Counted from the first letter of the stretch, positions 1-9,207 are shown. The stretch is 37,321 nt of DNA from an uncultured Lachnospiraceae bacterium (GCA_930989745.1 CAKNMY010000016.1:1-37321), one strand, 5' to 3'. The notes: generated by a model not told the origin, from the letters alone. Made by a program: numbers and translations.

Positions 1-2635
1 CCAGAGATTCACCGATATAGTAATCACGTTTGATTGGTGCGGTGTATTCTCCATCCTTACCCGCGAGTTCATTTCTTACTTCTTCATATCCAGCCACCTT
101 AAAGATTCCATTTGCCTGTCCATTTAAAATGATTCTACCTGTAATGTACTCATCGTTAATAACAATTTTTACGATATCACCGGTTTTTGCTGTAACCAGT
201 GGCTTGATGATTAAATTGCCTGCTGCATCAAAAGCTGCCTCTACATAGCCAGTACCTGGTGTTGTATTGTCATTAAGAACATAGGAAATCTCACCATCAG
301 CGGTACCAATATTACTAAGAAGATCCTGGCGGGATACCTGTAATGCTGTCATTACAGAAACAGGAACATTTGCCAGCTGCTTACCAAAGAACTTTGCCGA
401 TACGTTACTACCAACCAGCTTAAATTCTTCAGCATCTGATGCCGGGAAGGTAACAGTTGTTTTACCAATTTCTTCACTTCCTGGAATAATAGAATTTGTT
501 GCTGTCACAACCTCGACCTTATCTTCTGATTTGAAGGTGATTTTATCTGTCACATCAGTATTACGCTCACTGGTATAAAATTTTGTATTTGTAATAGTCG
601 CTTTCGCAGATTCATTAAAGCTTACAGTTGCAATGTTATTGCCTTTAAAAGCTCTGCTGATACCTTTCTGCAAATCAATGTCGATATGATATCCAGCTAA
701 TAAATTTCCACTTTCGTCCGTAAGAACAAGGTTTGCCTTTGCAGCGTCTGTTTCTGTGTTTTCCTTTCCTGTGGGTATTACTTTTACTACTAGTTTTCCG
801 TCACGAGTAGTATATTCGGCAGAAAAAGCATCTTTATCAGTAGAAACTACAATAGGATTAGACTCTTCATCCACTTCGAATCCAATAATATCATCAGATA
901 TAGTGATGTAGATTGGATCTGTTGCTACTACAGGTTTAATTACAACTGCACCGTACTCGTAAACCTTTACAGTAAAACTCCGAACATTATTTTTATTATC
1001 AGATACAGTAAGCATTGTCTCGCCAGGTTCGTACCCATACACAGTTAAACCATCGTGAGCAGCATTAATTGTAGCCGCTGCAATTGTATCATCTTCTGTC
1101 TCTACAGTTGCTAAAGTAGTACCGTCTTCAAATCCAATTTCCTCTTCGTCAACTGTTTTAATTGCAGCAACTTTTACAGGAATGTCTAAGGAGGTTCCAC
1201 CCATATCCTTTGCACTAATAGTTAAAACAGAAGCACCTAACTGTTTCGCAGCAATTGCCTGCTCGAGAACCGCGCTATCAACGGCGAGAAGCGGGCTGTT
1301 GGTGATACTTTGGTCTGTAGTTATTTTACCTGCAGCAACATCATCACTGGCTTTTTCAAAGTCCGTATGTCCCTGTACATCTCCATCAGCATTAACTTCT
1401 TCTGTAATTGTGATAGTATTTCCCGTGCTTAATTTTAAGGAAAATACAGCCCCAACCATGTCATTATTTTTATCTGTACGTTTAAATTTAGGTGCTTTCG
1501 TTACATCATAGGTAGTTTTTGGATTTACTACTGCTGTAATTGTATCAATCGTAACTACATTAATTGGAATGCTTACTGTAATAGGACGCGCCTTCTCAGC
1601 ATTTAACACACCAGTAATAGCTGTTCCTTCACTATTTATCATTCCGCCAGTTAATGTTACACCTGTCAGAAGGTAGTCAGTTGTCGTTTTAGCATCTTCA
1701 ATTGCCTCATTAACAAGTGTCTGAACATCTGTGGAAATATTCCGTCCCTTTTCTGCCTCAATGCCTAACTTAATTTTTAATTCCTGTCCCTGAAGTTCTT
1801 CTGCAACCTTCTGCAGTGCGGCATCAGCAGCACTTTCGCCGACACGAATTGGAGCTGAAATGTCAGCAGAAACTGTATCAGTTGCTAATTGATTTGTTAA
1901 CTGCAGCGTTCCACTCCACGTTGTCTTTTCGAAATCTAAAGATGCACCACTAATATTAATCTTCAAATCCCCCTGATTAGGATATTTGATTCCATTTGCA
2001 CTAATAAAGTCGTCCAAGCGGCCATTTGCAACTTTCTCAATTTCTCCTGTAATATTTGCTATATCTACAGCATCACTTCCTGATAAAGAAAGGGTCTGCT
2101 CTGGATAAGTGCTGGTTAAGTTGGATTCGGTTAAAATCTTTTCTGCAGTATAAGTATTCACCAGAACATCAACTGTAACGGTATCGCTTTTGTTAACGCC
2201 AGGGGTTTTAGATTTAACTGTAATCGCTACATTCCATTTTGTGGTATCTGCTGTTAATTCATCAATTTCAGCATTATCAACAATTGCTGATATCTCGTAA
2301 CCATCTACAGTTGCACCACCATCTACGGTTATGCTACTACTTAATACAGTTTTAACTGCACTATTATTTGTGATTGCATCCTTAACCCACTCCACCATGC
2401 TGTCCTTACTACTGCCTTCTACAGCAGAAATGGAAACATTCTGTTCAATAGTGGACTTTAACTGCTCCATTACTTTTTTAAGTGCGGCTGATTCTATAGC
2501 ATCTGTGCTATTATCAGCAGCCTTAACATCCTGAATGGTATTCACCATAGTACCAGGTACAGCCGTACCAACTGTCATTACACCGGCGAGTGTTAACGCT
2601 AATAACTTTTTAGCATTTTTTGAAATTTTCGCCAT
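1..2635 (-). CDS. Large secreted surface protein, partial (C-terminus beyond window)
   Basis: An open minus-strand frame runs from ATG at 2635 to the window edge, giving at least 878 residues without a stop. The start follows AAGGAGG at 2645-2651 with 9-nt spacing. The N-terminus has a basic stretch (MAKISKNAKK), a hydrophobic core (LLALTLAGVMTVGTAV) and a plausible signal cleavage after about residue 39 (VKAA/DN). The rest is Thr/Val/Asp/Lys-rich, nearly cysteine-free and beta-strand-like, with segments resembling bacterial Ig-like folds (a GLTVYGYEPGETMLTV stretch near residues 515-535). The coding region is clearly more AT-rich than the following genes. I infer an S-layer-like or adhesin-type cell-surface protein. 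No catalytic motif or anchor is visible, but the C-terminus is missing. Exact family not recognised. Confidence 0.75.
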   Translation of the reverse strand, partial: MAKISKNAKKLLALTLAGVMTVGTAVPGTMVNTIQDVKAADNSTDAIESAALKKVMEQLKSTIEQNVSISAVEGSSKDSMVEWVKDAITNNSAVKTVLSSSITVDGGATVDGYEISAIVDNAEIDELTADTTKWNVAITVKSKTPGVNKSDTVTVDVLVNTYTAEKILTESNLTSTYPEQTLSLSGSDAVDIANITGEIEKVANGRLDDFISANGIKYPNQGDLKINISGASLDFEKTTWSGTLQLTNQLATDTVSADISAPIRVGESAADAALQKVAEELQGQELKIKLGIEAEKGRNISTDVQTLVNEAIEDAKTTTDYLLTGVTLTGGMINSEGTAITGVLNAEKARPITVSIPINVVTIDTITAVVNPKTTYDVTKAPKFKRTDKNNDMVGAVFSLKLSTGNTITITEEVNADGDVQGHTDFEKASDDVAAGKITTDQSITNSPLLAVDSAVLEQAIAAKQLGASVLTISAKDMGGTSLDIPVKVAAIKTVDEEEIGFEDGTTLATVETEDDTIAAATINAAHDGLTVYGYEPGETMLTVSDNKNNVRSFTVKVYEYGAVVIKPVVATDPIYITISDDIIGFEVDEESNPIVVSTDKDAFSAEYTTRDGKLVVKVIPTGKENTETDAAKANLVLTDESGNLLAGYHIDIDLQKGISRAFKGNNIATVSFNESAKATITNTKFYTSERNTDVTDKITFKSEDKVEVVTATNSIIPGSEEIGKTTVTFPASDAEEFKLVGSNVSAKFFGKQLANVPVSVMTALQVSRQDLLSNIGTADGEISYVLNDNTTPGTGYVEAAFDAAGNLIIKPLVTAKTGDIVKIVINDEYITGRIILNGQANGIFKVAGYEEVRNELAGKDGEYTAPIKRDYYIGESL

Positions 2636-2782
2636 TTCTTTTAACCTCCTTATTTTGACTAAATCTCTATAATTTGTTTGTTTTCGGTCTGCCGTTCGTT
2701 CCGTTTTCTGATATGTATTTGAATGGTTGTAGCTTCAGAAAAGTACATAAAACAACATACCGATGGCATTACGCTTACAGAT

Positions 2783-2811
2783 ACAATACCACAAGCATTT
2801 TAGAATATCAA
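2783..2811 (-). promoter_or_regulatory. Proximal promoter of the surface protein gene
   Basis: On the minus strand, TTGATA (2806-2811) and TATTGT (2783-2788) are separated by exactly 17 nt. This would give a leader of about 140 nt before the ATG at 2635. It lies about 200 bp downstream of a stronger promoter-like site. Confidence 0.5.
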
Positions 2812-2984
2812 TACTTTTTTAATATTTTTTTAAAATTCCAATGCTTTGCGTCTTGTATCTATGTAAGTGAAAAGCTGTTGTTTACAAAGCGGAAATGTTC
2901 TTTCTACCTTGGCAGGACCCTTACAGGATAAAGATTCTTACACTGCCGTTTTGTAAACTGTCAACAAACATCCTGCTTGGGAGT

Positions 2985-3013
2985 ATTATAGCAAAACATT
3001 CCTCATTTGTAAA
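2985..3013 (-). promoter_or_regulatory. Distal strong promoter of the surface protein gene
   Basis: On the minus strand, TTTACA (3008-3013) and a perfect TATAAT (2985-2990) have a 17-nt spacer. Transcription from here would carry a leader of about 340 nt. Apart from the two promoters and the ribosome binding site, the 2636-3128 interval shows no convincing gene; it is AT-rich. Confidence 0.7.
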
Positions 3014-3128
3014 TCGTCGATTTGTTATAATCGCCGCTTTTAAACTGTTGAAAACGCCCAATATTTCAAGGTTTTTTCGGCATTTCTCCATTTCCTGCCG
3101 TCAAAAAAGCCATATTTGTTTATGATGC

Positions 3129-4268
3129 CTATTCCGTTCTTTTCTGCTCAAAATCCCCGCGGACATCTGCCAGATATTTTTCGAGAAATCCAACGAAAGC
3201 TTCCATCTCCGCCTGCGTTCCGATCGTGATGCGCAGGTAGTTGTCAATACGCGGTTTCTCGAAATAGCGGACATAGATGTGCGCCTGGCGCAGCGCCTGG
3301 AAGAGCTGCTTTGCGGGACAGAAGGAATGGGTCGCGAACAGAAAGTTCGATTTGGAATCAGCGAAGGAAAATCCCAGGCGCTTCAGCTCCCGCTTCGTCC
3401 ACTCACGGGTGCTGATCACCTTCCCGAGCATCTCCCGGAAGTATTCCTCATCCTCCACCGACGCGGTTCCGGCCGCGAGCGCGGTCTGGTCCATGGTATA
3501 GGAATTGAAGGAGTATTTCGCATCATTCAGATAGCGGATCGCCTCAGGGCTTCCCAGAGCGTAGCCGATGCGCATGCCGGCGAGGGCGCGGGACTTGGAG
3601 AATGTTCTTACCACAATGAGGTTATCGTATCTGCCAAGCAGATGTTCCGCTGACACAGCTCCGAAGTCGACGTACGCCTCATCCACAATCACGATTTTAT
3701 CGTGGTTTTTTCTCACAATTTCTTCTATCTCATCTTGTCCCAGTTCGATACCGGTGGGCGCGTTTGGATTCGGGAAAATGATTCCGCCGCTTTCCTCTTC
3801 GTTTGAAATGTAGTCTTCCTTTTCGATTTCAAACTTTTCGTTCAGAGGAATTCTTTTGTATGGGATTCGGAACAGATCCGCCCACACATCATAGAAGGAG
3901 TAGGTGATATCCGGGAACAGGATCGGCTTTCCGCTCTGAAAGAAAGTCAGGAAGCACATTGCCAGTACGTCGTCGGATCCAACGCCCACAAAGACCCGGC
4001 TTTCGTCCAGGCCATGGTAGCGTGCCAGTGCTCTCACAAGCGTTCCGGCGGTAGGATCCGGATAGAGCTTCATGCTCTCCGGTTTCAGATTCCGCAGCGC
4101 TTCCATTACACGCGGAGACGGCGGATACGGGTTCTCGTTCGTATTCAGTTTTATCATGTCCGGCTCATTCGGCTGTTCCCCGGGAGTATAGGGTATGACC
4201 TTCAGAACCTTGTTTTCCCATTCTCTCATTTTTATGTACCAGGGCATTTCGGGCGGCAGAGAATACAT
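3129..4268 (-). CDS. hisC: Histidinol-phosphate aminotransferase
   Basis: PLP-dependent fold-type I enzyme transferring an amino group between histidinol phosphate and 2-oxoglutarate in histidine synthesis. Visible motifs (numbered from the upstream ATG): LNTNENPYPP near 41-50, NPNAPTG 167-173, DEAYVDF 196-202, and the Schiff-base lysine K225 in TFSKS, followed by the Arg-containing GMRIGY. Length is 379 residues from 4268 or 366 from the internal ATG at 4229. The shorter form begins MREWENKVLKVIPYTPG, the usual HisC start, but neither ATG has a good ribosome binding site. A 13-bp hairpin (4247-4287) covers the upstream start. It lies downstream of a second aminotransferase with a gap of about 105 nt. 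No other his genes except a hisA homologue occur in this window, so a related phosphate-substrate aminotransferase role cannot be excluded. Confidence 0.88.
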   Translation of the reverse strand: MYSLPPEMPWYIKMREWENKVLKVIPYTPGEQPNEPDMIKLNTNENPYPPSPRVMEALRNLKPESMKLYPDPTAGTLVRALARYHGLDESRVFVGVGSDDVLAMCFLTFFQSGKPILFPDITYSFYDVWADLFRIPYKRIPLNEKFEIEKEDYISNEEESGGIIFPNPNAPTGIELGQDEIEEIVRKNHDKIVIVDEAYVDFGAVSAEHLLGRYDNLIVVRTFSKSRALAGMRIGYALGSPEAIRYLNDAKYSFNSYTMDQTALAAGTASVEDEEYFREMLGKVISTREWTKRELKRLGFSFADSKSNFLFATHSFCPAKQLFQALRQAHIYVRYFEKPRIDNYLRITIGTQAEMEAFVGFLEKYLADVRGDFEQKRTE

Positions 4269-4287
4269 TTCCCCCTGCCGCCCGAAA
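4247..4287 (-). promoter_or_regulatory. 13-bp hairpin over the hisC translation start
   Basis: Perfect inverted repeat: TTTCGGGCGGCAG at 4247-4259 and its complement at 4275-4287, with a 15-nt loop (4260-4274). The loop holds the upstream hisC ATG (4266-4268) and most of the G-rich pre-start sequence. No U-run follows on either strand, so it is not a standard terminator. I infer a translational or mRNA-stability control element in the hisC leader. Confidence 0.55.
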
Positions 4288-4373
4288 AAATTCTTTCTAT
4301 TATTAATATATACCGACGGGAGTGTCTGCCCCTATCCTTTCCCTGTTATTTTTCCCGCCGTCACGATCCGCTC

Positions 4374-5561
4374 TCAGCCCTTCAGTTCCCGGATGACCTC
4401 CGCAAAACCCGGAAGGGCATTCACGATCGTCTCATAGGATACACAGTAAGCGATCCGCACATATCCCGGACAGTCAAAGGAGCTGCCAGGCACGATCAGA
4501 ATGCGGTGCTTTTTCGCCGTCTCGCAGAAGATCTTCTCATCTTCCACCGGCGACTTCACAAAGAGGTAGAACGCTCCCTCAGGTCTGACGCATTCGTAGC
4601 CCGCTTCCGTCAGGCCTTTGTAGAGCGTCTCGCGGTTGCGGTTATAGTATTCCAGATCCGTATGTTCCTCCAGGCATTCTGCCGCCACCTTCTGGAACAG
4701 CGACGGGGCATTTACAAATCCAAGGATGCGGTTCGCCACATTTGCGGCCGCAATCACGTCCTCGCTGTCCTTCATCTCATCCGGAATTACCAGATAACCG
4801 ATGCGCTCTCCCGGAAGGGACAGTGACTTGCTGAAGGAATAGCCGACTACGGTATTCTCATAGTATTTCGTCAGATACGGCACCTGAACTCCGTCATACG
4901 CAAGTTCGCGGTACGGCTCATCGGAGATCAGACAGATATCCGTACCGTACTCCTGCTGCTTTCTTCTCATAATGTCCGCCATCTTCTGGATTGTCTCCTC
5001 GGAGTAGACGACTCCCGTAGGATTGTTCGGCGTATTTACGATCACCGCCTTGGTCTTCGGGCTGATCAGCTTCTCGAAGCTTGCCAGATCCGGCTGGAAG
5101 TCCGCGGTATTCGGAGGCACCACAACGAGCTCTCCCCCGTAATTTGCCGCATAGCTTCTGTATTCCCCGAAATAGGGTGCAAACACGATCACTTCATCCC
5201 CGGGATTCAGCAGGGTCTTCAGGATTACGTTCAGACCTCCCGCCGCTCCCACGGTCATCAGGATGTTTTCTTTCCTGAAGTTCGTTCCATGGGTCTTATT
5301 GAGAAAATTTGAGATTTTTTCTCTTACTTCTTCGTAACCGGAATTATTCATGTATCCGTGCAGGACTACGGGATCATCTTCCTGAAGCATGCGCACAGCC
5401 TCCTGCCTTACCTTCTCAGGCGCAGGCACATTCGGATTGCCCAGGCTGAAATCATATACATTCTCCGCTCCGTAGACTGCCGCCATCTTTTTGCCTTCCT
5501 CGAACATGGCGCGGATGGCAGAGCTGTTTTTCACAAAGCCCTTCATCTGTTCTGCTATCAT
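4374..5561 (-). CDS. Class I/II pyridoxal-phosphate aminotransferase
   Basis: 395-residue fold-type I aminotransferase of the aspartate-aminotransferase-like superfamily. Motifs: substrate-contact FSLGNPN at 38-44, TPNNPTG 177-183, DEPYRE 214-219, PLP lysine K245 in SFSKSLSLPGERIGY, and the carboxylate-binding Arg in GYVRIAYCV near the C-terminus. Full-length for the family. The start at 5561 follows AAAGGGGA with about 9-nt spacing and a strong promoter at 5597-5625. Substrate specificity is not readable from sequence; aspartate, aromatic or alanine transamination are all possible. Because it has its own promoter, it may be transcribed together with the downstream hisC, from which it is separated by about 105 nt. 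Confidence 0.88.
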   Translation of the reverse strand: MIAEQMKGFVKNSSAIRAMFEEGKKMAAVYGAENVYDFSLGNPNVPAPEKVRQEAVRMLQEDDPVVLHGYMNNSGYEEVREKISNFLNKTHGTNFRKENILMTVGAAGGLNVILKTLLNPGDEVIVFAPYFGEYRSYAANYGGELVVVPPNTADFQPDLASFEKLISPKTKAVIVNTPNNPTGVVYSEETIQKMADIMRRKQQEYGTDICLISDEPYRELAYDGVQVPYLTKYYENTVVGYSFSKSLSLPGERIGYLVIPDEMKDSEDVIAAANVANRILGFVNAPSLFQKVAAECLEEHTDLEYYNRNRETLYKGLTEAGYECVRPEGAFYLFVKSPVEDEKIFCETAKKHRILIVPGSSFDCPGYVRIAYCVSYETIVNALPGFAEVIRELKG

Positions 5562-5596
5562 AATGGCTGTTCCCCTTTCTCATATTAACACGCTAA

Positions 5597-5625
5597 AGTA
5601 TACACTGATTTTCCCAAAAGGTCAA
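5597..5625 (-). promoter_or_regulatory. Promoter of the class I/II aminotransferase gene
   Basis: Minus-strand TTGACC (5620-5625), 17-nt spacer, TATACT (5597-5602). The -35 hexamer contains the TGA stop codon (5622-5624) of the upstream ABC transporter gene. Confidence 0.7.
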
Positions 5626-7361
5626 TGCCCTGCTTTATACAGCTGGGCATATGCGCCGTCTTTTTTGAGCAGCTCCTCATGTGTACCCTCCTCGGCAATG
5701 CCGTCCTCTGTGAGCACCAGGATTCTCTGGGCATTGCGGATTGTGGACAGGCGGTGCGCGATGACAAATGTCGTTCTGTTCTTCGCCAGGATTTCCAGGG
5801 ATTCCTGCACCACCTTCTCGCTCTCATTGTCAAGCGCGGAGGTTGCCTCGTCGAAGATGAGGATGGGCGGATTCTTGAGAAATACTCTCGCGATAGAGAG
5901 GCGCTGTTTCTGGCCTCCGGAGAGTTTTACTCCCCTCTGTCCGATGTCGGTATCATATCCGTCATTCAGTTCCATGATAAATTCATGGGCATTGGCCGCT
6001 TTTGCCGCGCGGATAACCTCCTCATCCGTGGCATCCGGCTTTCCGTAGCGGATATTTTCCATAACGGTTCCCGCGAACAGATAGACGTCCTGCTGCACGA
6101 TACCGATCTGGCGTCGCAGAGACTTCAGCTTAATGCTTCGGATATCTCTTCCGTCAAGGAGAATACGTCCCTGCGTCACGTCATAGAATCTCGGGATCAG
6201 GCTGCACAGCGTCGTCTTGCCCGCGCCGGAGCCTCCGACCAGAGCGACGTATTCGCCTGCCTTTACCTCCAGGTTCACGTTCGAGAGAACATTTTCCTCA
6301 TGGTCTTCATAATGGAAGGAGACATTCTCAAAACGGATATCGCCCTCAGAATCTTCGATATCTACCGCGTCCGGCGCGTCCTTGATGTCCGGCGCGATCT
6401 TCATAATCTCCAGGAAACGGTCGTAACCGCTGTAGCCGTTCTGGAACTGCTCGGTGAAGCTGACAAGTTTCTTGACCGGCTCCGTAAAGTTATTGATATA
6501 GAGCAGAAATGTAACCAGATCTGCGGCGGTAAGTTCTCCGTCCGCCATGAGCGCCGCTCCCACTGCCAGGGACACCACGATCGTCAGGGTGGAGAACGCG
6601 TTCATTCCGGAGCCGAAGCCCGCCATATACCGGTATGTTCTGCGCTTCGCTTCCACAAAGCGGCGGTTTCCTTCGCGGAACTTCTTCATCTCCCGCTCTT
6701 CATTCGCAAATGACTTTACCACCCGGATACCGGAAAGACTGTCCTCGATCTGGCTGTTGATGTCCGCGATCCGCGCACGGTTTTCCTTGAACGCTGATTT
6801 CATTTTCGTATTGTACACAACCGCGTAGACCAGCATGACCAGCACAAAAAAGATCGCCACCAGCGCCAGCTTGAGGTTCACGGCTCCCATGATGATGAAC
6901 GCGCCCAACAGCTTGATTGCCGATATCACCAGATCCTCCGGTCCGTGATGCAGAAGTTCGCTGATATCAAACAGATCCGCGGTGATTCGCGAGAGCAGGT
7001 GCCCGACCTTCTGATTGTCAAAAAATGCAAACGACAGTTTCTGGTAGTGATCAAAGATTTCATTTCTCATGTCATGTTCTATATGCGCGCCCATGAGATG
7101 TCCGAAGTAGGTAATATAGTAATTGCAGAGAAATTCAATTACCACAAGGCCAAGCATCAGCGCTCCCAGCTTCAGGATCATATCCATGGCTTCGCTCAGC
7201 TCCATCTCGGTGACAGTCTGAGTGATATAGCGCACCAGAAGCGGGATGGCCAGAGTCACAGCGGCTCCGGTGATCGCGCAGAACATGTCCGAGAAAAACA
7301 GCAGCTTGTACGGTTTGTAGTAGCCCGCCAGCTTTCTCAGCTTGTGTTCTTTCTTTTCCAT
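5622..7361 (-). CDS. ABC exporter, fused permease and ATPase (half-transporter)
   Basis: 579 residues: an N-terminal six-helix ABC transmembrane domain (about 1-320) and a C-terminal nucleotide-binding domain. The latter has Walker A GGSGAGKTT, Q-loop (IGIVQQDVYLF), signature LSGGQKQR, Walker B ILIFDEATSALD and the switch histidine in IAHRLST. This is the MdlB/MsbA/LmrA-like type that works as a homo- or heterodimer exporting lipids, drugs or peptides; the substrate is unknown. No peptidase C39 domain is present. I chose the ATG at 7361 because a perfect GGAGGA (7366-7371) lies 4 nt upstream of it; the ATG at 7373 overlaps that site. Its promoter region is shared with the divergent subtilase gene. 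Confidence 0.93.
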   Translation of the reverse strand: MEKKEHKLRKLAGYYKPYKLLFFSDMFCAITGAAVTLAIPLLVRYITQTVTEMELSEAMDMILKLGALMLGLVVIEFLCNYYITYFGHLMGAHIEHDMRNEIFDHYQKLSFAFFDNQKVGHLLSRITADLFDISELLHHGPEDLVISAIKLLGAFIIMGAVNLKLALVAIFFVLVMLVYAVVYNTKMKSAFKENRARIADINSQIEDSLSGIRVVKSFANEEREMKKFREGNRRFVEAKRRTYRYMAGFGSGMNAFSTLTIVVSLAVGAALMADGELTAADLVTFLLYINNFTEPVKKLVSFTEQFQNGYSGYDRFLEIMKIAPDIKDAPDAVDIEDSEGDIRFENVSFHYEDHEENVLSNVNLEVKAGEYVALVGGSGAGKTTLCSLIPRFYDVTQGRILLDGRDIRSIKLKSLRRQIGIVQQDVYLFAGTVMENIRYGKPDATDEEVIRAAKAANAHEFIMELNDGYDTDIGQRGVKLSGGQKQRLSIARVFLKNPPILIFDEATSALDNESEKVVQESLEILAKNRTTFVIAHRLSTIRNAQRILVLTEDGIAEEGTHEELLKKDGAYAQLYKAGH

Positions 7362-7390
7362 AGCTTCCTCCATTTCTTTAGTTTCACCCT

Positions 7391-7419
7391 ATTATAGCAT
7401 AATCATTCTGCGTTCAAAA
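7391..7419 (-). promoter_or_regulatory. Extended -10 promoter of the ABC exporter gene
   Basis: Minus-strand TATAAT (7391-7396) preceded by TGC (extended -10), with a weak -35 TTTTGA at 7414-7419 at 17-nt spacing. It lies in the short divergent gap between the exporter and the subtilase gene. Confidence 0.6.
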
Positions 7420-7473
7420 TACTTTTATATAGACTGAACTGGATTCAAAGTTATGATTCGATTCGGGGGCTTT

Positions 7474-9207
7474 ATGGAAAATCAAAAACGTGAAAATCTT
7501 CTGAACCTTGCGCTTGACGCCACGCCTGAAGAACGGCAGCGTTCCCTCGCCCTGGACGTTGGATATGACAGCGAGGCGCGGCTGTGGGAAGTCGTGGTGC
7601 AGTACCGCGGGAGTCTGGCTGTTCTGGAAGATTTGGGAATCTCAGTAACATATCTGCTGACAAATTATGCCATTCTTGTTCTGACCGAAGAACAGCTCCT
7701 TCTCGTCTCTTCCATACCGGAAGTCATCTATATTGAGAAGCCTAAAAATCTGTATTTTGCAGTGAATCTCGGACGGCAGTCCTCCTGTATCAACACTGTG
7801 CAGCAGTCCCCGGATGGTCTCTTCGGAGAAGGGGTGCTCATCGCCTGTATTGACTCAGGAATCGATTACTCTCATATGGATTTTCGAAATGGAGACGGTA
7901 CTACACGCCTTATCGCTCTCTGGGATCAGACCATTCCCGGAAATCCTCCCGACGGCTATCACATCGGAACGCTCTATACAGAAGAGCAGATCAACGAGGC
8001 TCTGCAGTATGCAGATCCGGCGGAGCAGCGCAGGATTCTGCCGAGTGTTGACTCCAGCGGACACGGCACTGCAGTAATGGGCATTGCGGCCGGAAACGGA
8101 AACGAAAGCGGAGGTGTCTACCGCGGAGTAGCTCCCAGAAGCCGCCTTCTGGCCGTCAAGCTGGGTTCCTCCGTATCCGGCAGCTTCCCCCGCACCACAC
8201 AGCTTATGCAGGCAGTCGATTTTGCGGTGCGTGAGAGCCTGCGCCTGAGCCTTCCTCTGGTTATTAACCTGAGTTTCGGCAACAGCTACGGCTCTCACAG
8301 CGGGGATTCCCTGCTCGAGACGTATCTGAATTCAGTGGCGGCGCTGGGGCAGATTTCTCTGTGCATCGGCACAGGGAACGAAGGTAATTCTGCGGGACAT
8401 TATTCCGACAGGCTTTCCTCCTACACTCCGCTCGATGCGGAGCTCTCTGTGGGAACTTATACGCCCACGGTGAATGTGCAGCTCTGGAAATATTATGTGG
8501 ATGAAATTCAGCTCTCGCTGATTCACCCGAACAATACGGTGATCGGTCCCATCTCTCCAGCCCTTGGCCCGGTACGATTCCAGGCGGGGCAGACGGAACT
8601 TCTGCTTTATTACGGGATGCCCAGCCCCTACAGTCTCGCGCAGGAAGTATACGTTGACTTTTTACCGGCCCGTTCTGCCCCCTATATTGACAGCGGAGTA
8701 TGGACACTGCGGCTTCTGCCGGGCAGAATCACTGAAGGAGAGTTTCACTTGTGGCTTCCCGGAGGCGGCGTCCTGGGCGAGTCCACCCGTTTTTACCGCC
8801 CTGTGCCCGACACAACACTCACTATTCCTTCCAGCGCCGCCCGCGCGATCTCTGTGGGCGCTTATAATCCGAATCTGCTCTCCTACACCGATTTCTCCGG
8901 ACGCGGCTTTACCCGGGTACTGCACGCGGTCAAGCCGGATCTTGCCGCGCCGGGAACCGATATCCAGTCTGTGAAAGCCGGCGGCGGCTACGGCGTATTC
9001 ACCGGAACCTCTTTTGCCACTCCCTTTGTCTCCGGAGCGGCGGCGCTTCTGATGGAGTGGGGCATTGTCCGGGGAAACGATCCATTCCTCTATGGGGAAA
9101 AGCTGAAAGCGCAGCTTATCCGCGGCGCTGCCCGCCTTCCGGCAGAAAAAGAATACCCCAATCCGCGTCTGGGATATGGGGTATTATGTCTGAGCAATAG
9201 TTTTTAG
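7474..9207 (+). CDS. S8 family subtilisin-like serine protease (Csp-like)
   Basis: 577 residues from the ATG at 7474, preceded by GGGGG; an in-frame ATG at 7453 would add seven residues but has a poorer ribosome site. The complete catalytic triad is visible (numbered from the chosen start): Asp127 in CIDSGID, His197 in SSGHGTA, Ser513 in GTSFATP, plus the oxyanion Asn in GTGNEGN. Residues 1-95 look like a propeptide-type domain. An insertion of about 170 residues with beta-rich sequence lies between the oxyanion Asn and the catalytic Ser, as in the clostridial CspA/B/C germination proteases. No signal peptide or transmembrane segment is present, which suggests cytosolic or spore location. It ends 4 nt inside the convergent NUDIX gene. 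Function in germination is inferred only. Confidence 0.9.
   Translation: MENQKRENLLNLALDATPEERQRSLALDVGYDSEARLWEVVVQYRGSLAVLEDLGISVTYLLTNYAILVLTEEQLLLVSSIPEVIYIEKPKNLYFAVNLGRQSSCINTVQQSPDGLFGEGVLIACIDSGIDYSHMDFRNGDGTTRLIALWDQTIPGNPPDGYHIGTLYTEEQINEALQYADPAEQRRILPSVDSSGHGTAVMGIAAGNGNESGGVYRGVAPRSRLLAVKLGSSVSGSFPRTTQLMQAVDFAVRESLRLSLPLVINLSFGNSYGSHSGDSLLETYLNSVAALGQISLCIGTGNEGNSAGHYSDRLSSYTPLDAELSVGTYTPTVNVQLWKYYVDEIQLSLIHPNNTVIGPISPALGPVRFQAGQTELLLYYGMPSPYSLAQEVYVDFLPARSAPYIDSGVWTLRLLPGRITEGEFHLWLPGGGVLGESTRFYRPVPDTTLTIPSSAARAISVGAYNPNLLSYTDFSGRGFTRVLHAVKPDLAAPGTDIQSVKAGGGYGVFTGTSFATPFVSGAAALLMEWGIVRGNDPFLYGEKLKAQLIRGAARLPAEKEYPNPRLGYGVLCLSNSF

Noticed and set aside
3070-3111. A terminator after hisC
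   Set aside because: The imperfect hairpin has Ts before and As after the stem on the minus strand, the reverse of an intrinsic terminator.
2674-3125. Short plus-strand frames in the gap between the surface protein and hisC
   Set aside because: They cover the two promoter sites, have no ribosome binding site, and show no family resemblance; the region reads as leader and promoter DNA.
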